A stretch of DNA of 39,369 nucleotides from Halobacteriales archaeon SW_8_68_21. GTDB lineage: Archaea > Halobacteriota > Halobacteria > Halobacteriales > Haloferacaceae. The stretch spans positions 1,254-40,622 of the forward strand of contig PXST01000050.1 of assembly GCA_003023405.1 (NCBI GenBank). The letters are read 5' to 3'. Position numbers and translations under genes: made by a program. This document shows positions 1 to 9,025 of the stretch, in pieces. The notes below the pieces were generated by a model that was given only the letters and a program-made list of their open reading frames with translations, ran no database searches and was not told the origin of the DNA. Within the stretch, counting starts at the first letter, position 1. Each line of letters opens with the position of its first letter.

Positions 1-143
1 GGGTGCGGGTCGAGGCCGAGGACGGCCGAGCCGATGCCGAGGAACGCCACGACGGCGAGGACCGGGACCAGCGCCGCCGCGAGGCTGGGGCGGCGGTCCG
101 GGTCGAGGTCCCCGTATGCCGTCGGCGTGAACGAGCGTGCCAT
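1..143 (-). CDS. nhaC: NhaC-family Na+/H+ antiporter, N-terminal fragment (cut by window edge)
   Basis: Reading leftward from an ATG at 143, a 47-residue start runs off the window edge. It begins MARSFTPTAYGDLDPDRRP and enters a hydrophobic segment with ALVPVLAVVAFLGIGSAV followed by LGLDPH. This resembles the beginning of haloarchaeal NhaC antiporters, membrane proteins that exchange internal Na+ for external H+. Only the first transmembrane helix is visible, so the family call is from memory of that N-terminus and is moderate. A TATA-like CTTATGC sits about 25 bp upstream on the minus strand, inside a small palindrome at 165-176. It is divergent from the GTPase gene that starts at 332. Confidence 0.55.
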   Translation of the reverse strand, partial: MARSFTPTAYGDLDPDRRPSLAAALVPVLAVVAFLGIGSAVLGLDPH

Positions 144-164
144 GAGCGTCTGTATTCCTTTGAA

Positions 165-176
165 GCATAAGTATGC
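165..176. promoter_or_regulatory. 12-bp palindrome over the TATA box of the antiporter gene
   Basis: GCATAAGTATGC is made of inverted GCATA/TATGC arms. On the minus strand it contains CTTATGC, correctly placed (about 25 bp) to be the TATA box for the start at 143. Protein binding to the palindrome would compete with TBP, so it could be an operator. That role is inferred from position only. Confidence 0.35.
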
Positions 177-331
177 CTCGAAATATGAGCGGGTAGTATA
201 ACGATCGATCATATCGGTTCACGGCGGGCCGAAGCGAGGAGAACGTTCCCCAGCACCGCCCGCGTCCGGCCGTGTCGCGGCGGTCCGCGAACGGACGGTC
301 TTATACGCGTCGGCGGCGAAGCCGAGGTAAC

Positions 332-1315
332 ATGATATTTGAGGGCCTCCCGACGACTCCGCGCGCGGAGGAACTCGTCGACAAGGCGTTCTCGCGGGCG
401 GCTCGGGCCGGACGCGCGAAGCGCGGCCACGAGGCGCAGGAATCGATGCTCCGGACCGCCGGCAACGTGCTCTCGGACAACTTGGAGAACGTCGTCACCT
501 CGTGGCCCGACTTCGACTTCGACGTCGACCCGTTCTACTACGAGCTGGCGGACGCCATCGTCGATGTCGACCGCCTCAGACAGGCGCTCTCGCAGGTGAC
601 GTGGGCCGGCCGTCAGATCGAGGACCTCCGCGACGAGTACACGACGAAGATCCGCAACTCCGACGTCGACACCGCGCGGAAACACCGCAAACAGGCGTTC
701 GCCCGCATGGCGGACGTGATGGACCAGATCGGTGACGACCTGCGGTACGTCGGCGACTCCCGAGACCAGTTGAAGGGACTCCCGGACATCCGGCCTGACG
801 AACCGGCCATCGTCGTCGCCGGCTACCCGAACGTCGGGAAGTCATCGTTCGTCAACCGCGTCACCCGCGCGTCGAACCAGATTGCGGAGTACCCGTTCAC
901 CACGAAGGGAGTCCAGATCGGCCACTTCGAGCGGGACCACGTCCGCTATCAGATCGTCGACACGCCCGGACTGCTCGACCGCCCGGAAGCGGAGCGCAAC
1001 GACATCGAGCGGCAGGCGGTGAGCGCCCTCGAACACCTCGCGGACGCGGTCGTCTTCGTGATCGACCCCTCCGGCGACTGCGGCTACCCGCTCGATGTCC
1101 AGATCGAACTCCGCGAGGAGGTCCGCGAGCTGTTCGGCGCGGACGTGCCGCTGCTCACGGTAGCGAACAAACACGACCGCTTCGAGGCGGTCAGAGCCAA
1201 GTCCGTCGACGCGACGATGAGCGTCACGGAAGGCGAGAACGTCGAGACCGTCCTCGACACCGCCGTCGACGCGGTCGGCTACGAGCCGGACCTCCCCACG
1301 CGCGACGGGAAGTAG
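332..1315 (+). CDS. NOG1-like GTP-binding protein (ribosome-biogenesis type GTPase)
   Basis: A 327-residue TRAFAC-class GTPase of the Obg/NOG1 group, soluble, probably acting on large-subunit assembly as known for eukaryotic Nog1. Residues 1-155 are the helical NOG1 N-terminal domain. The G domain shows the P-loop GYPNVGKSS (about 164-172), the Thr of switch I in EYPFTTKG, DTPG (210-213) and NKHD (279-282). The open frame extends to 272, but ATG 332 gives the family N-terminus MIFEGLPTTPRAEEL. It also lies about 28 bp after a TATA-like TTATACG at 301, as in leaderless haloarchaeal genes. The gene stands alone between a divergent antiporter gene and a convergent lipoprotein gene. Confidence 0.92.
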   Translation: MIFEGLPTTPRAEELVDKAFSRAARAGRAKRGHEAQESMLRTAGNVLSDNLENVVTSWPDFDFDVDPFYYELADAIVDVDRLRQALSQVTWAGRQIEDLRDEYTTKIRNSDVDTARKHRKQAFARMADVMDQIGDDLRYVGDSRDQLKGLPDIRPDEPAIVVAGYPNVGKSSFVNRVTRASNQIAEYPFTTKGVQIGHFERDHVRYQIVDTPGLLDRPEAERNDIERQAVSALEHLADAVVFVIDPSGDCGYPLDVQIELREEVRELFGADVPLLTVANKHDRFEAVRAKSVDATMSVTEGENVETVLDTAVDAVGYEPDLPTRDGK

Positions 1316-1373
1316 TCTGGCGGGCTCCCCCTCGCGCCGTCACAGAAAGAGAGAAGCGACCGAGCGCGTCTGC

Positions 1374-2123
1374 TCAGGCCGGGACCGCTTCGTACACGAC
1401 GTTCACGGAGACGCTCACGCTCACGTCGCCGGTCTCGACCGCGGTCGAGGCTCCGGACGCGTCCCCGGCGTCCGCCGCCCTCGCGTACGACTCGGCCATG
1501 TACGGCCGCGACTGCGACTGTGCGGTCGACACCTCGTAGACGCCCGTGACCGTGAGGTTCGCTTCGTCTGCGAGCGTGGACGCGTCGTCGTGAGCGTAGG
1601 TCATCGCGTTCGCGATCGCCTCCTCGCGGACCGCTCGCTCGCGCTCCTCGCTCAGGCCGAACCGGATCCGCTGGACCTCGTCCGCGCCCGCGTCGACCGC
1701 GACATCGATGACCTCGCCGACGGCGTCGACGCCGTCGAGTTCGATCGTGTACCGGTGTGTCCCCTCGTACCGCGTGCGGTTCGGGTCGTCCCGGGTCTCG
1801 TAGCTCTCACGGACGTTGTACCCGTCGGTTCGGATCGCGTCGTCGTCGAGCCCCCACTCCGTCAGCGCGCCCCGGAGTTCCTCCTCGCTGGCGTCCAGCT
1901 CGTCACGGACCGCGACGGCGTCCTCGCCCGTCGCGGTCACCGCGACGCGGAGCGTGGCGCGGTCCGGTGCCGACGTCGCCTCGCCCGCGGCCGTCACCTC
2001 GATGCTTCGTTCCAGTTGCGCCTCGTCGCCGTCGGTCGGCGTCGCGGTCCCCGCGAACCCCGAGCAGCCGGCGAGCGCGACGAGCGCCGCGATCCCGATG
2101 AGTGCCGTCAGTCGTCTGTCCAT
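1374..2123 (-). CDS. SIMPL-domain (DUF541) lipoprotein
   Basis: A 249-residue exported protein. It starts with a lipoprotein signal MDRRLTALIGIAALVALAGC whose LAGC lipobox would place the lipidated Cys at residue 20. The mature part is a SIMPL/DUF541 domain: it opens with RSIEVTAAGEATSAPDRATLRVAV and has the typical motif GYNVRESYETRDDPNR in the middle. It ends in short beta-strand repeats SVSVSVNVVYEAVP. The family is common in bacterial and archaeal envelopes but its biochemical role is not settled. The ATG at 2123 is chosen because the longer frame upstream is low-complexity and overlaps the next gene. It lies downstream of the FNT-UspA gene on the same strand, 58 bp apart. Confidence 0.88.
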   Translation of the reverse strand: MDRRLTALIGIAALVALAGCSGFAGTATPTDGDEAQLERSIEVTAAGEATSAPDRATLRVAVTATGEDAVAVRDELDASEEELRGALTEWGLDDDAIRTDGYNVRESYETRDDPNRTRYEGTHRYTIELDGVDAVGEVIDVAVDAGADEVQRIRFGLSEERERAVREEAIANAMTYAHDDASTLADEANLTVTGVYEVSTAQSQSRPYMAESYARAADAGDASGASTAVETGDVSVSVSVNVVYEAVPA

Positions 2124-2181
2124 ACCGGGCGGTCGACGGCGGAGACGTATAAAGCGCTGATGGCACAAAGAGTCGTTTTCG

Positions 2182-4404
2182 CTACCCGTCGTCGCGGGCG
2201 CGGTCGTCGACCGCGTCTTCGGCGGCCTTCTCCTCGACCGCCTCCTCGTCGGCCTCGTCGTGGTCCACGACGTACGCGTCGTCGAGGTGCGGCTGTTCGT
2301 CCTCCGGGGCGTCGTCGGCGTCGTCGGGCGCCCCTCCGTCCTCGGAGCCGTCGGCGTCGTCGAGCGCGTCGACGACGGCCGCGTCCGCAACGTCGCCGTC
2401 GGATCTCCCGGCGTTGGACCTCTCGTCGTCGCCGCCGTCACCGTTTCGGCCGTCACGGTCGTCGTCACTTCCGGCGTCGCCTCCGTCGACGACCCGACTC
2501 TCGACGGCGCGCACGTCGGTCCCCTCCGACCGCTCGGGGTCGCGCTCGACGCCGCTCGACAGGTCGGTCGCGCGGCGGCCGGAGCCGAACAGCCGCTCGC
2601 GAAGCGACCGTGAGCTTGGCCGTTCGGTGAGCAGCACCGAGCCGTCGACCTCGTGGATCACGTCGAGGTGGAGCGAGTTCGAGACGAGCCGCGAGAGCAG
2701 TCCCTTCTCCGTGGCACCGATGATGACGAGGGTCTTGTCGGCGGCCACCCGGCAGATGCCGGCCTCGACGTCGCCGCCGTCGTCGACGACGAACTCCGCG
2801 TCTTCGAGGCCGTGTTCCTCGGCCCACGCCGCGAGGAACGCCTCGCCCCGCGCCCTGTCTCCGGGCTTGTCGACCACGTGGAGCAGCGTCACCTCGGCGT
2901 CGGCGGTGTCCGCGAGCACCCGCGCCACCTCCGCGCTCAGGTCCGACTCCGGGCCGCCGGAGGTGGGGATGAGGATCCGCGAGGTGTCGAGGTCCTGCTC
3001 GTTAAGGATGAGGAAATCACAGGGGAGCTGGTTCGTGAGCTCGTCTACCGGGCGCTCGGCGCGGGCGGCGCTCCACAGCTGGTCGTCGCCCCACCCCATC
3101 AGCACCGAGTCCGGACGCGTCCGACGGGCCGTATTGAACACCTCCTCGAACGAACGGTGGGAGACGACCGTCGATGTCGACACCTCGACACCGTAGTCGG
3201 TCGCCGTCGACCGGAGGTTCGCCATCCCCTCGGCGGAGACGTCCGCGATGCGCTGGCCCGCGTCCCCCGAGGACAGCGACATGCGCTCGGGCGCTTGGAC
3301 GACGTGAACGATGTGGACGACGCCCTCCTCGTGGCTGCTCGCGAGCCGCGCCGCCAGCTCGACGATCGGGCCGTCGGTCCGCGAGTTCGTGATCGGCACC
3401 ATGACCCGATACCCCTCGCCCGCGAACAGGGTCGCCTCGGTAGCGTCCAAGGTCGGGACGTACGACCGACCGGCCGCCCGGCCGAACGCCCACTCGGGGA
3501 CCGTCAGACGCCGACTCACGCCCTCGAAGCGCGCCTCCTCGAGCCGCTCCTCGCTCGTCTGGAAGTAGTTGACGAGCGTCACCAAGACGACGCCGCCGAT
3601 GGTGTTCCCGAGCAACACCGGGATCACGAATCCCGCGATCCCGGAGTAGAGACTGACTTCCGCGCCGTACAGTGGGATGCTGTGCTCGAAGAACAGGTAG
3701 AGTACCTCGGTGAAGGAGACGACGACGTGGAACAGGTCGCCGAGCGGGATCGCGAGGAACGCGAGGTAGACGACGAGCATCCGGCTCATGGAGTCGGTGG
3801 AGGCGAACCCGACCCAGACGACGCCGGCGACGATGAGTCCCGCCATCGCGGCCTTAGAAAAGAGCGGGACGAACTCCATTCCGAAGCCGCCCTCTGAGAT
3901 GTACCGCGCCGCCTCGACGGTGTCGCTCGTGAAGACGCCGCCGTACGAGAGGACGGCCGCGCCGATCGCGCCGCCGGCGAAGTTACCCGTGAGGACGATG
4001 GTCCAGTGGCGAAGCAGGGCCGGGAGGCTCGCGAGCCGTTCGAGCGTGAGCGCCACCGGCGGCAGCGTGTTCTCGGTGTACAGCTGGTAGCCGCCGATGA
4101 TGATGTAGACGAACCCGAGCGGGTACAGCAGGACGCTCAAGATCGGATTGGAGTCGGTTGCGGCCGTCAGTGACGCGTACAGCATGAACGTGATCGTGAT
4201 CGCCAGTCCGGCCGCGAGTCCGCTGAAGAACAGCTCGCGGCTCCCCGAGGTCACCTCCTCGTCCGCGGCGGCGATGATCCGTTGGAACACCTCGTCGGAG
4301 GAGAACCGGTCCCTGACGGCCTCGCCGACCGCCGGCGCACCGCTGCGGGACCGCTCGACGACCTCACGCATCGAGTCGTCGTCGGGTCGCTCTGAATCGG
4401 TCAC
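2182..4404 (-). CDS. Formate/nitrite transporter-family channel fused to two UspA domains
   Basis: A 740-residue membrane protein. Residues about 40-290 form a formate/nitrite transporter (FNT)-like domain with about six membrane helices (for example GLAAGLAITITFMLYAS, FAGGAIGAAVLSYGG, AMAGLIVAGVVWVGF, FVIPVLLGNTIGGVVLVTLVNYF). Two cytoplasmic universal-stress-protein domains follow (about 325-470 and 475-595; the second starts RILIPTSGGPESDLSAEVA and has VIIGATEKG). A very acidic, low-complexity tail covers about 610-740. FNT proteins pass small monovalent anions; the UspA part probably binds nucleotide and gates or senses. A GTG start at 4404 is preferred over ATG 4371 because CTTTTTAT lies about 26 bp upstream. 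The substrate cannot be told from sequence. Confidence 0.88.
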   Translation of the reverse strand: MTDSERPDDDSMREVVERSRSGAPAVGEAVRDRFSSDEVFQRIIAAADEEVTSGSRELFFSGLAAGLAITITFMLYASLTAATDSNPILSVLLYPLGFVYIIIGGYQLYTENTLPPVALTLERLASLPALLRHWTIVLTGNFAGGAIGAAVLSYGGVFTSDTVEAARYISEGGFGMEFVPLFSKAAMAGLIVAGVVWVGFASTDSMSRMLVVYLAFLAIPLGDLFHVVVSFTEVLYLFFEHSIPLYGAEVSLYSGIAGFVIPVLLGNTIGGVVLVTLVNYFQTSEERLEEARFEGVSRRLTVPEWAFGRAAGRSYVPTLDATEATLFAGEGYRVMVPITNSRTDGPIVELAARLASSHEEGVVHIVHVVQAPERMSLSSGDAGQRIADVSAEGMANLRSTATDYGVEVSTSTVVSHRSFEEVFNTARRTRPDSVLMGWGDDQLWSAARAERPVDELTNQLPCDFLILNEQDLDTSRILIPTSGGPESDLSAEVARVLADTADAEVTLLHVVDKPGDRARGEAFLAAWAEEHGLEDAEFVVDDGGDVEAGICRVAADKTLVIIGATEKGLLSRLVSNSLHLDVIHEVDGSVLLTERPSSRSLRERLFGSGRRATDLSSGVERDPERSEGTDVRAVESRVVDGGDAGSDDDRDGRNGDGGDDERSNAGRSDGDVADAAVVDALDDADGSEDGGAPDDADDAPEDEQPHLDDAYVVDHDEADEEAVEEKAAEDAVDDRARDDG

Positions 4405-4536
4405 TGGCGGAGGCCACGACGCCCCGATAAAAAGCCCTTGCTCTTCCGTTCACTTGGACGAGAACGACCGGACTGCGGCGGGGTCAGAGGGCCGGTGACA
4501 CACGGGGTCGGGGGTCCGTCCGCGGTCGCCGCGGAC

Positions 4537-5732
4537 TCAGGCGCGTTCGACGGTCACCGTTCGGACCTCCACGGTGACCTCGCCGCCGACCGCGGCCTCG
4601 ATCCGGCCGTCGAGCGCGGGCGCGATGCCCTCGACGGTGCCGCCGGGCGGCACGCCGACCGTGACCACGACCCGGTCGGTTTCGAGCGGCGGGACCGTCC
4701 CGGTCCGCTCGACGCTCAGTTCGAGCAGTTCGAACTCCGAGTTCAGCGCCGTCAACTCGTCGCTCGCGGCGGCCCGGATGTCGGTCTCCGTGGTCGAGGC
4801 GACGTACGATTCGTAGGTGACGCCGCCGAGGAACACCGAGAGCAGCGCGATGGCGACCGCCAGCACGGCGACGCGCTTGAGGAGCGCGGCGCGCGCGTCG
4901 TCCTCGCGGAACCACCGCTGCGGGCGATACCCCTCGTACCACAGCATCACGAGCGCGGAGAGGTTGATAGAGAAGACGTTCACCGCGACGATGATGCCCG
5001 CGCCGAGTATCAGCCGCGGGATCTGGAAGGCGATCCCGATCCCCACCGCGGCCGCGGGCGGGATCAGCGCCACCGCGATCATCACGCCCACGAGCGTCGC
5101 CGAGACGCCGGTCATCAGCGAGAGGATTCCCGCCACGCCCGCGCCGACCGCGACGACCAAGACGAGGACGTTGGGCGCGAGCCGCTCGGACACCTCCGCG
5201 AGTTCGAGCGGATCGCGCGCCGGAACAGCGCCTCGTCGTCGACGACGGTCCCGATCGCCGCGGACATCGCTGGCCCGATGAGCGGCGCGATCACCATCGA
5301 CCCGACCACGGTGGCGGGGGAGTCCAACAGCAGCCCGGCCGTGGCGATCACCGCCGAGATGACGGTCATCAGCACGTACGTCCCCGGCCCCGAGGCGAGG
5401 CCGTCCGCCTTCGCCTGAAGCTCCTGCCGGGAGATCCGGTTGCCGCCGTGTTCGGCCTCCGCCTCGTACTCCGCTTCGAGCGCCTCGAACCGCCGCGAGA
5501 TGACCGTTTCCGCGGCGACGATGACGGTGTAAGTGCTCTCGTCGATCCCCGCCTCGCGGAGCCGTTCGAGGACCGGCTCGACCGCGGCCGTCGGCAGCGG
5601 GAACGTCGCGACGGCGGTGTACTCCCGCCCGCTGGTCTCGTCGGTGACGACGTAGTCGACCCCCTCGTCGTCGAGCGCACGGACTACCGCCGCGCGCTTG
5701 CCCGCCGGAATCATGACCTGAACCAGTCGCAC
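4537..5732 (-). pseudogene. DUF389 / TIGR00341 family membrane protein, broken by internal deletion and frameshift
   Basis: Two frames encode one DUF389 protein. The 5' part (GTG 5732 to about 5215) has the N-terminal ferredoxin-like domain beginning MRLVQVMIPAGKR. It continues through the hallmark SPATVVGSMVIAPLIGPAMSAAIG and stops in sense after DEALFRRAIR. The 3' part (about 5220 to 4537) resumes with DPLELAEVSERLAPN, then GVMIAVALIPPAAAVGIG and a C-terminal periplasmic-type domain. Intact relatives have roughly 30 more residues, including a membrane helix, between these two points, so a block is missing and the frame changes. The function of the family is unknown. A TATA-like CTATAAG lies about 27 bp before the GTG. 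A sequence or assembly error is possible. Confidence 0.85.
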
Positions 5733-5839
5733 GGTCGCCGGTCGCGCCGACGGCTCTTATAGGGTAGGCCCGCCGCGGTCGCCGCGAGCCGCGGGAAACG
5801 GAACTTTAATCCGCGAATCGCTCGCACCTCCAGCCAAGA

Positions 5840-6091
5840 ATGATCTCGCCGCTGGTCATCGATACGTTCCTGCTCGATTATCACCTCGGGCACGTCATAC
5901 TGTTTGGGCTCGTCGTCTCGCTTCTCGGGGCCGCGCCGCTGAAGTCCCAGAAGATCTTCGCGTCGATCTTGGCCGTCTTCGGCGTCGTCTTCCTCGCGGC
6001 ACCGTACACGACGATGCCGGGGACCTTCGTCCTCGTCGGCATCCCGCTCATCCTGATCGGGACGCTGCTGTGGACGATGTCCGAAAGCTGA
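5840..6091 (+). CDS. Small membrane protein, three predicted helices
   Basis: An 83-residue hydrophobic protein with three membrane segments: around residues 17-33 (GHVILFGLVVSLLGAAP), 40-57 (FASILAVFGVVFLAAPY) and 62-80 (TFVLVGIPLILIGTLLW). There are few charged residues and a short polar tail SES. I recognise no named family. A TATA-like CTTTAAT at about 5804 lies some 33 bp before the ATG. Codon use matches the chromosome, and the membrane pattern argues that it is a real gene. It stands between the divergent DUF389 gene and thrB. Confidence 0.7.
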   Translation: MISPLVIDTFLLDYHLGHVILFGLVVSLLGAAPLKSQKIFASILAVFGVVFLAAPYTTMPGTFVLVGIPLILIGTLLWTMSES

Positions 6092-6220
6092 TATCGGCCG
6101 TCTCCCGAGCGTTTCTCACCCTTTCTTCTCGCGTTCCGCGACGAACCCGACCGGTCGCGTCGCGGTTGCGGTCCCTGTTCGATCCCGCTTCTTTTTTTAC
6201 CCCCGGCGACACTCCCCGCC

Positions 6221-7102
6221 ATGGTGACGGTACGGGCCCCCGCGACGAGCGCGAACCTCGGGAGCGGTTTCGACGTGTTCGGGGCGGCCCTCTCGCGGCC
6301 GGCGGATGTCGTCACGGTCGAGAAGGCGGCCGAGACGACGATCGAGGTCACGGGCGTCGGCGCGCAGTACATTCCCGAGGACCCCGAGAAGAACACCGTC
6401 GGTGCCGTCGTCGAGGCGCTCGACGCGCCGGCGCGGATCCACATCGACAAGGGCGTCCGCCCGGCGTCGGGGCTCGGCTCCTCGGCCGCGAGCGCCGCGG
6501 GCGCGGCCGTCGCGCTCAACCGGCTGTACGACCGCGGGCTCTCCCGCGAGGAGCTGGTCCCGATCGCCGCGGAGGGCGAGGCGGTCGTCTCTGGCGTCGC
6601 GCACTCGGACAACGTCGCGCCCTCGATCCTCGGCGGCTTCACTGTGACGACCGCCGAGGAGACGCAGTCGGTCGACGCCGCGATCCCCCTCGTGGTCTGC
6701 CTGCCGGACGTCGCGGTCTCGACCCGGGACGCGCGCCGGGTCGTCCCCGAGACCGCCTCGATGGAGGCGCTGGTCGAGACGGTGGGCAACGCGGCGACGC
6801 TGGCGATCGGGATGTGCCGGTCGGACCCCGACCTCGTCGGTCTCGGCATGGACGACCCCGTAGTCACCCCCGAGCGCGCCCGCCTGATCACCGGCTACGA
6901 CGAGGTGCGCGAGCGCGCCTTCGACGCCGGGGCAACCGGCGTCACCGTCAGCGGGGCCGGTCCCGCGGTGATCGCCGCCTGCCACGAGCGCGACCGCAGG
7001 GGGGTCGCCGCCGCGATGCTCGACGCCTTCGACGGAGCGGAGATCGAGGCGCGCGCCTACCAGAGCCGGATCGGCCGCGGCTCGACGGTCCTCGACGAGT
7101 AG
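6221..7102 (+). CDS. thrB: Homoserine kinase
   Basis: A 293-residue soluble GHMP-family kinase that phosphorylates L-homoserine with ATP, the step before threonine synthase. It opens with VTVRAPATSANLGSGFDVFG, typical of ThrB. The GHMP ATP-binding motif PASGLGSSAASAAGAA is at about 81-96, and the C-terminal glycine motif GVTVSGAGPAVIA at about 244-256. Length fits the family (about 290-310). The ATG at 6221 follows a T-rich TATA-like stretch (CTTTTTTTAC, about 6190) at leaderless distance. The neighbours are unrelated, so it is probably a single-gene transcript. Confidence 0.95.
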   Translation: MVTVRAPATSANLGSGFDVFGAALSRPADVVTVEKAAETTIEVTGVGAQYIPEDPEKNTVGAVVEALDAPARIHIDKGVRPASGLGSSAASAAGAAVALNRLYDRGLSREELVPIAAEGEAVVSGVAHSDNVAPSILGGFTVTTAEETQSVDAAIPLVVCLPDVAVSTRDARRVVPETASMEALVETVGNAATLAIGMCRSDPDLVGLGMDDPVVTPERARLITGYDEVRERAFDAGATGVTVSGAGPAVIAACHERDRRGVAAAMLDAFDGAEIEARAYQSRIGRGSTVLDE

Positions 7103-7159
7103 TCGGCGGGCGGGACGCGTCAGACGACCGCGCGGAATCCACGCGGGGTCGACCGCGAC

Positions 7160-8860
7160 TCACTCGTTCTGGACGAACTCGCCCGAGCAGTCGTACTCGA
7201 CCATCTCGAACTCGTTTGCGGCTTGGACGCTCCCGTTGTACGGGTCAGTCCGCTCGTACAGCTGGTAGACGGTGACGTTCTCGACGCCGGTCGCGTGGGT
7301 CCGGTTCCACTCCGCACAGAGGTAGTGCGCGAGGTACGATCGGTGCTTCTCGTTGCCCCCCGAGTAGACGTTCGAGAGGTACTTCCGCCAGCGCGCGGAG
7401 GGATAGGTCGCGTCGATGTCCGGCGGCCGGTCCATGGAGACCTCGCCGTCGTGGAGTACGTCCCGCTCGCTCCCGTTTTCGAGGACTCCGGGCGCGGCGA
7501 ACCACCGCGTCGTGCGAACCGGCTCGGGCGCGAACATCCGCCAGTGCTGGTCCATCTCGACGGTCTCTAAGACCTCCTCGCCGCGGTCCGGTACCTCGCC
7601 GTAGCCGACCGACTGCGCGCTCGACAGGACGATCAACACGACGAAGAAGACGGGAATGACCGTAGAAAAGAGCGGGCGACCGCGTTCGACTCCCGCTCGG
7701 ACGCCGCGCGAGAGGCTGGCGAGGCGGTCGCTCCGCGTCGGCCGGGGCGGCGACGCGTCGAGCGAACTGAGCGTCCGCCCGACGGATTCGAGACGTACAC
7801 GACAACGGTCGAGGGCCGTCGACGGCCCGAACCGGTCGACCGCGCGCTCCGCGGCGTCCCAGACCGGCGTCTGGTAGAACGGGACGAAGCCGACGACGGC
7901 GATAACGGGGAACAGGTCGATCCGCATCGTGACCGCCATCCCGAGGTGGGTGCCGATGAAAAGCGACGCGACCGCGGCGCGCAGAAAGCCAGTGAGGAGG
8001 ATAAGCAGCGGCGAGGCGAAAAGCAGTACGACCCACACGTACGTGGCCGCGCGCAACAGCCCGGGGAACGCGGTGATGTGGTCGCCGAGGAGGTAGGTGA
8101 AGTGGTCCGCTCGCATGACGTACGCGACCGCCTCGCCGCCCATCCAGAGGTCCCCCTCGAGCTTGTGGACGCCGTTCGTCACGTACATCACCAGCATCTG
8201 GAGGAGCACTCCCAGCGAGGCGACCGTCGCCACGGCGGCCCCACGCGATCCCCCTGCGGAGGCGGGTTCCGGCGTCGGATCGTCGACGGCGGCGTCTGCG
8301 GCGTCGGGCGTCATATCCACCTCGGCGTCGGCCGTCGCGCCGGAGCCGGGGTCCTCGGCGTCCGATCGCCCGATCGCGTCGACCGACCAGCGCGCTCCGA
8401 GCGGGAGGAAGGTACCCCAGAAGAGCAGCATCGCCAGCAGGGCGTCGCCCGCGTTCAACACCATCGGGTTCCGAGCCTGAAGGGAAAGCAATAGCAGCCA
8501 CGAGACGACCGTCGCGAGCCGCGTCCGGTAGCCGACGACCAGCGCGAGGGCGACGACGCCCGCGACCGCGAACAGCGACGCGACGGCCCACGGTTCGCCG
8601 GAGAGCGCGTGGAGCGAGTACACCTCCGAGTAGTCGGCGAACAGCGCGCGTCGGGGGAGTACGCCGTAGTCGGTGTAGAAGGCGGAAAGCGACCGCGACC
8701 GACGGAGCAGGTCGGTGATCAGCAGCGCTCCGAGCCCGATCCGGAAGGCGGCGAGCGCGCGCGGATCGACCGAGCTTCGCGCGGCGACCGCCGCCGAGAG
8801 CCGTCGAACGACAGCCGAGAACCCCGACCGGACAGCCGCGACCGAGAGGCTTCGAGCCAT
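7160..8860 (-). CDS. HTTM-domain membrane protein (vitamin K-dependent carboxylase-like)
   Basis: A 566-residue protein. The N-terminal part is an HTTM (horizontally transferred transmembrane) domain with about seven to eight membrane helices, including the family-like stretches ALAAFRIGLGALLITDLL, FYTDYGVLPRRAL, SLQARNPMVLNAGD and LFWGTFLPLGARWSVD. The C-terminal part from about residue 400 is extracytoplasmic-type, with DQHWRMFAPEPVRTTRWF and a conserved WRKYL region. HTTM domains are related to gamma-glutamyl carboxylase, but the haloarchaeal reaction is unknown. The divergent neighbour 165 bp away is a DCC-type thiol oxidoreductase, a pairing often seen with HTTM genes. A possible TATA (AACTTATACT) lies about 40 bp upstream. 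Confidence 0.88.
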   Translation of the reverse strand: MARSLSVAAVRSGFSAVVRRLSAAVAARSSVDPRALAAFRIGLGALLITDLLRRSRSLSAFYTDYGVLPRRALFADYSEVYSLHALSGEPWAVASLFAVAGVVALALVVGYRTRLATVVSWLLLLSLQARNPMVLNAGDALLAMLLFWGTFLPLGARWSVDAIGRSDAEDPGSGATADAEVDMTPDAADAAVDDPTPEPASAGGSRGAAVATVASLGVLLQMLVMYVTNGVHKLEGDLWMGGEAVAYVMRADHFTYLLGDHITAFPGLLRAATYVWVVLLFASPLLILLTGFLRAAVASLFIGTHLGMAVTMRIDLFPVIAVVGFVPFYQTPVWDAAERAVDRFGPSTALDRCRVRLESVGRTLSSLDASPPRPTRSDRLASLSRGVRAGVERGRPLFSTVIPVFFVVLIVLSSAQSVGYGEVPDRGEEVLETVEMDQHWRMFAPEPVRTTRWFAAPGVLENGSERDVLHDGEVSMDRPPDIDATYPSARWRKYLSNVYSGGNEKHRSYLAHYLCAEWNRTHATGVENVTVYQLYERTDPYNGSVQAANEFEMVEYDCSGEFVQNE

Positions 8861-9025
8861 GATCTTAGAGTCCGACTACTTGAGGACGTGGAGGAATCAG
8901 TATAAGTTTTCCGTGCGACGGCACTGCGGTTTCCGCCGCGTGGCCGCCGTCGCTCGGCTTCCGGGAGGACTCGGTCCGACCGCACCGGAATCCTGAACTG
9001 CGACGGCGGCGTACGTCGACGGAAG

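Noticed and set aside
2653..3897. 414-residue open frame on the plus strand opposite the FNT-UspA gene
   Set aside because: It is a shadow of a strong coding frame: rich in Arg/Val/Asp without domain structure, and antisense to a gene with clear FNT and UspA motifs. Long antisense frames are expected at this GC content.
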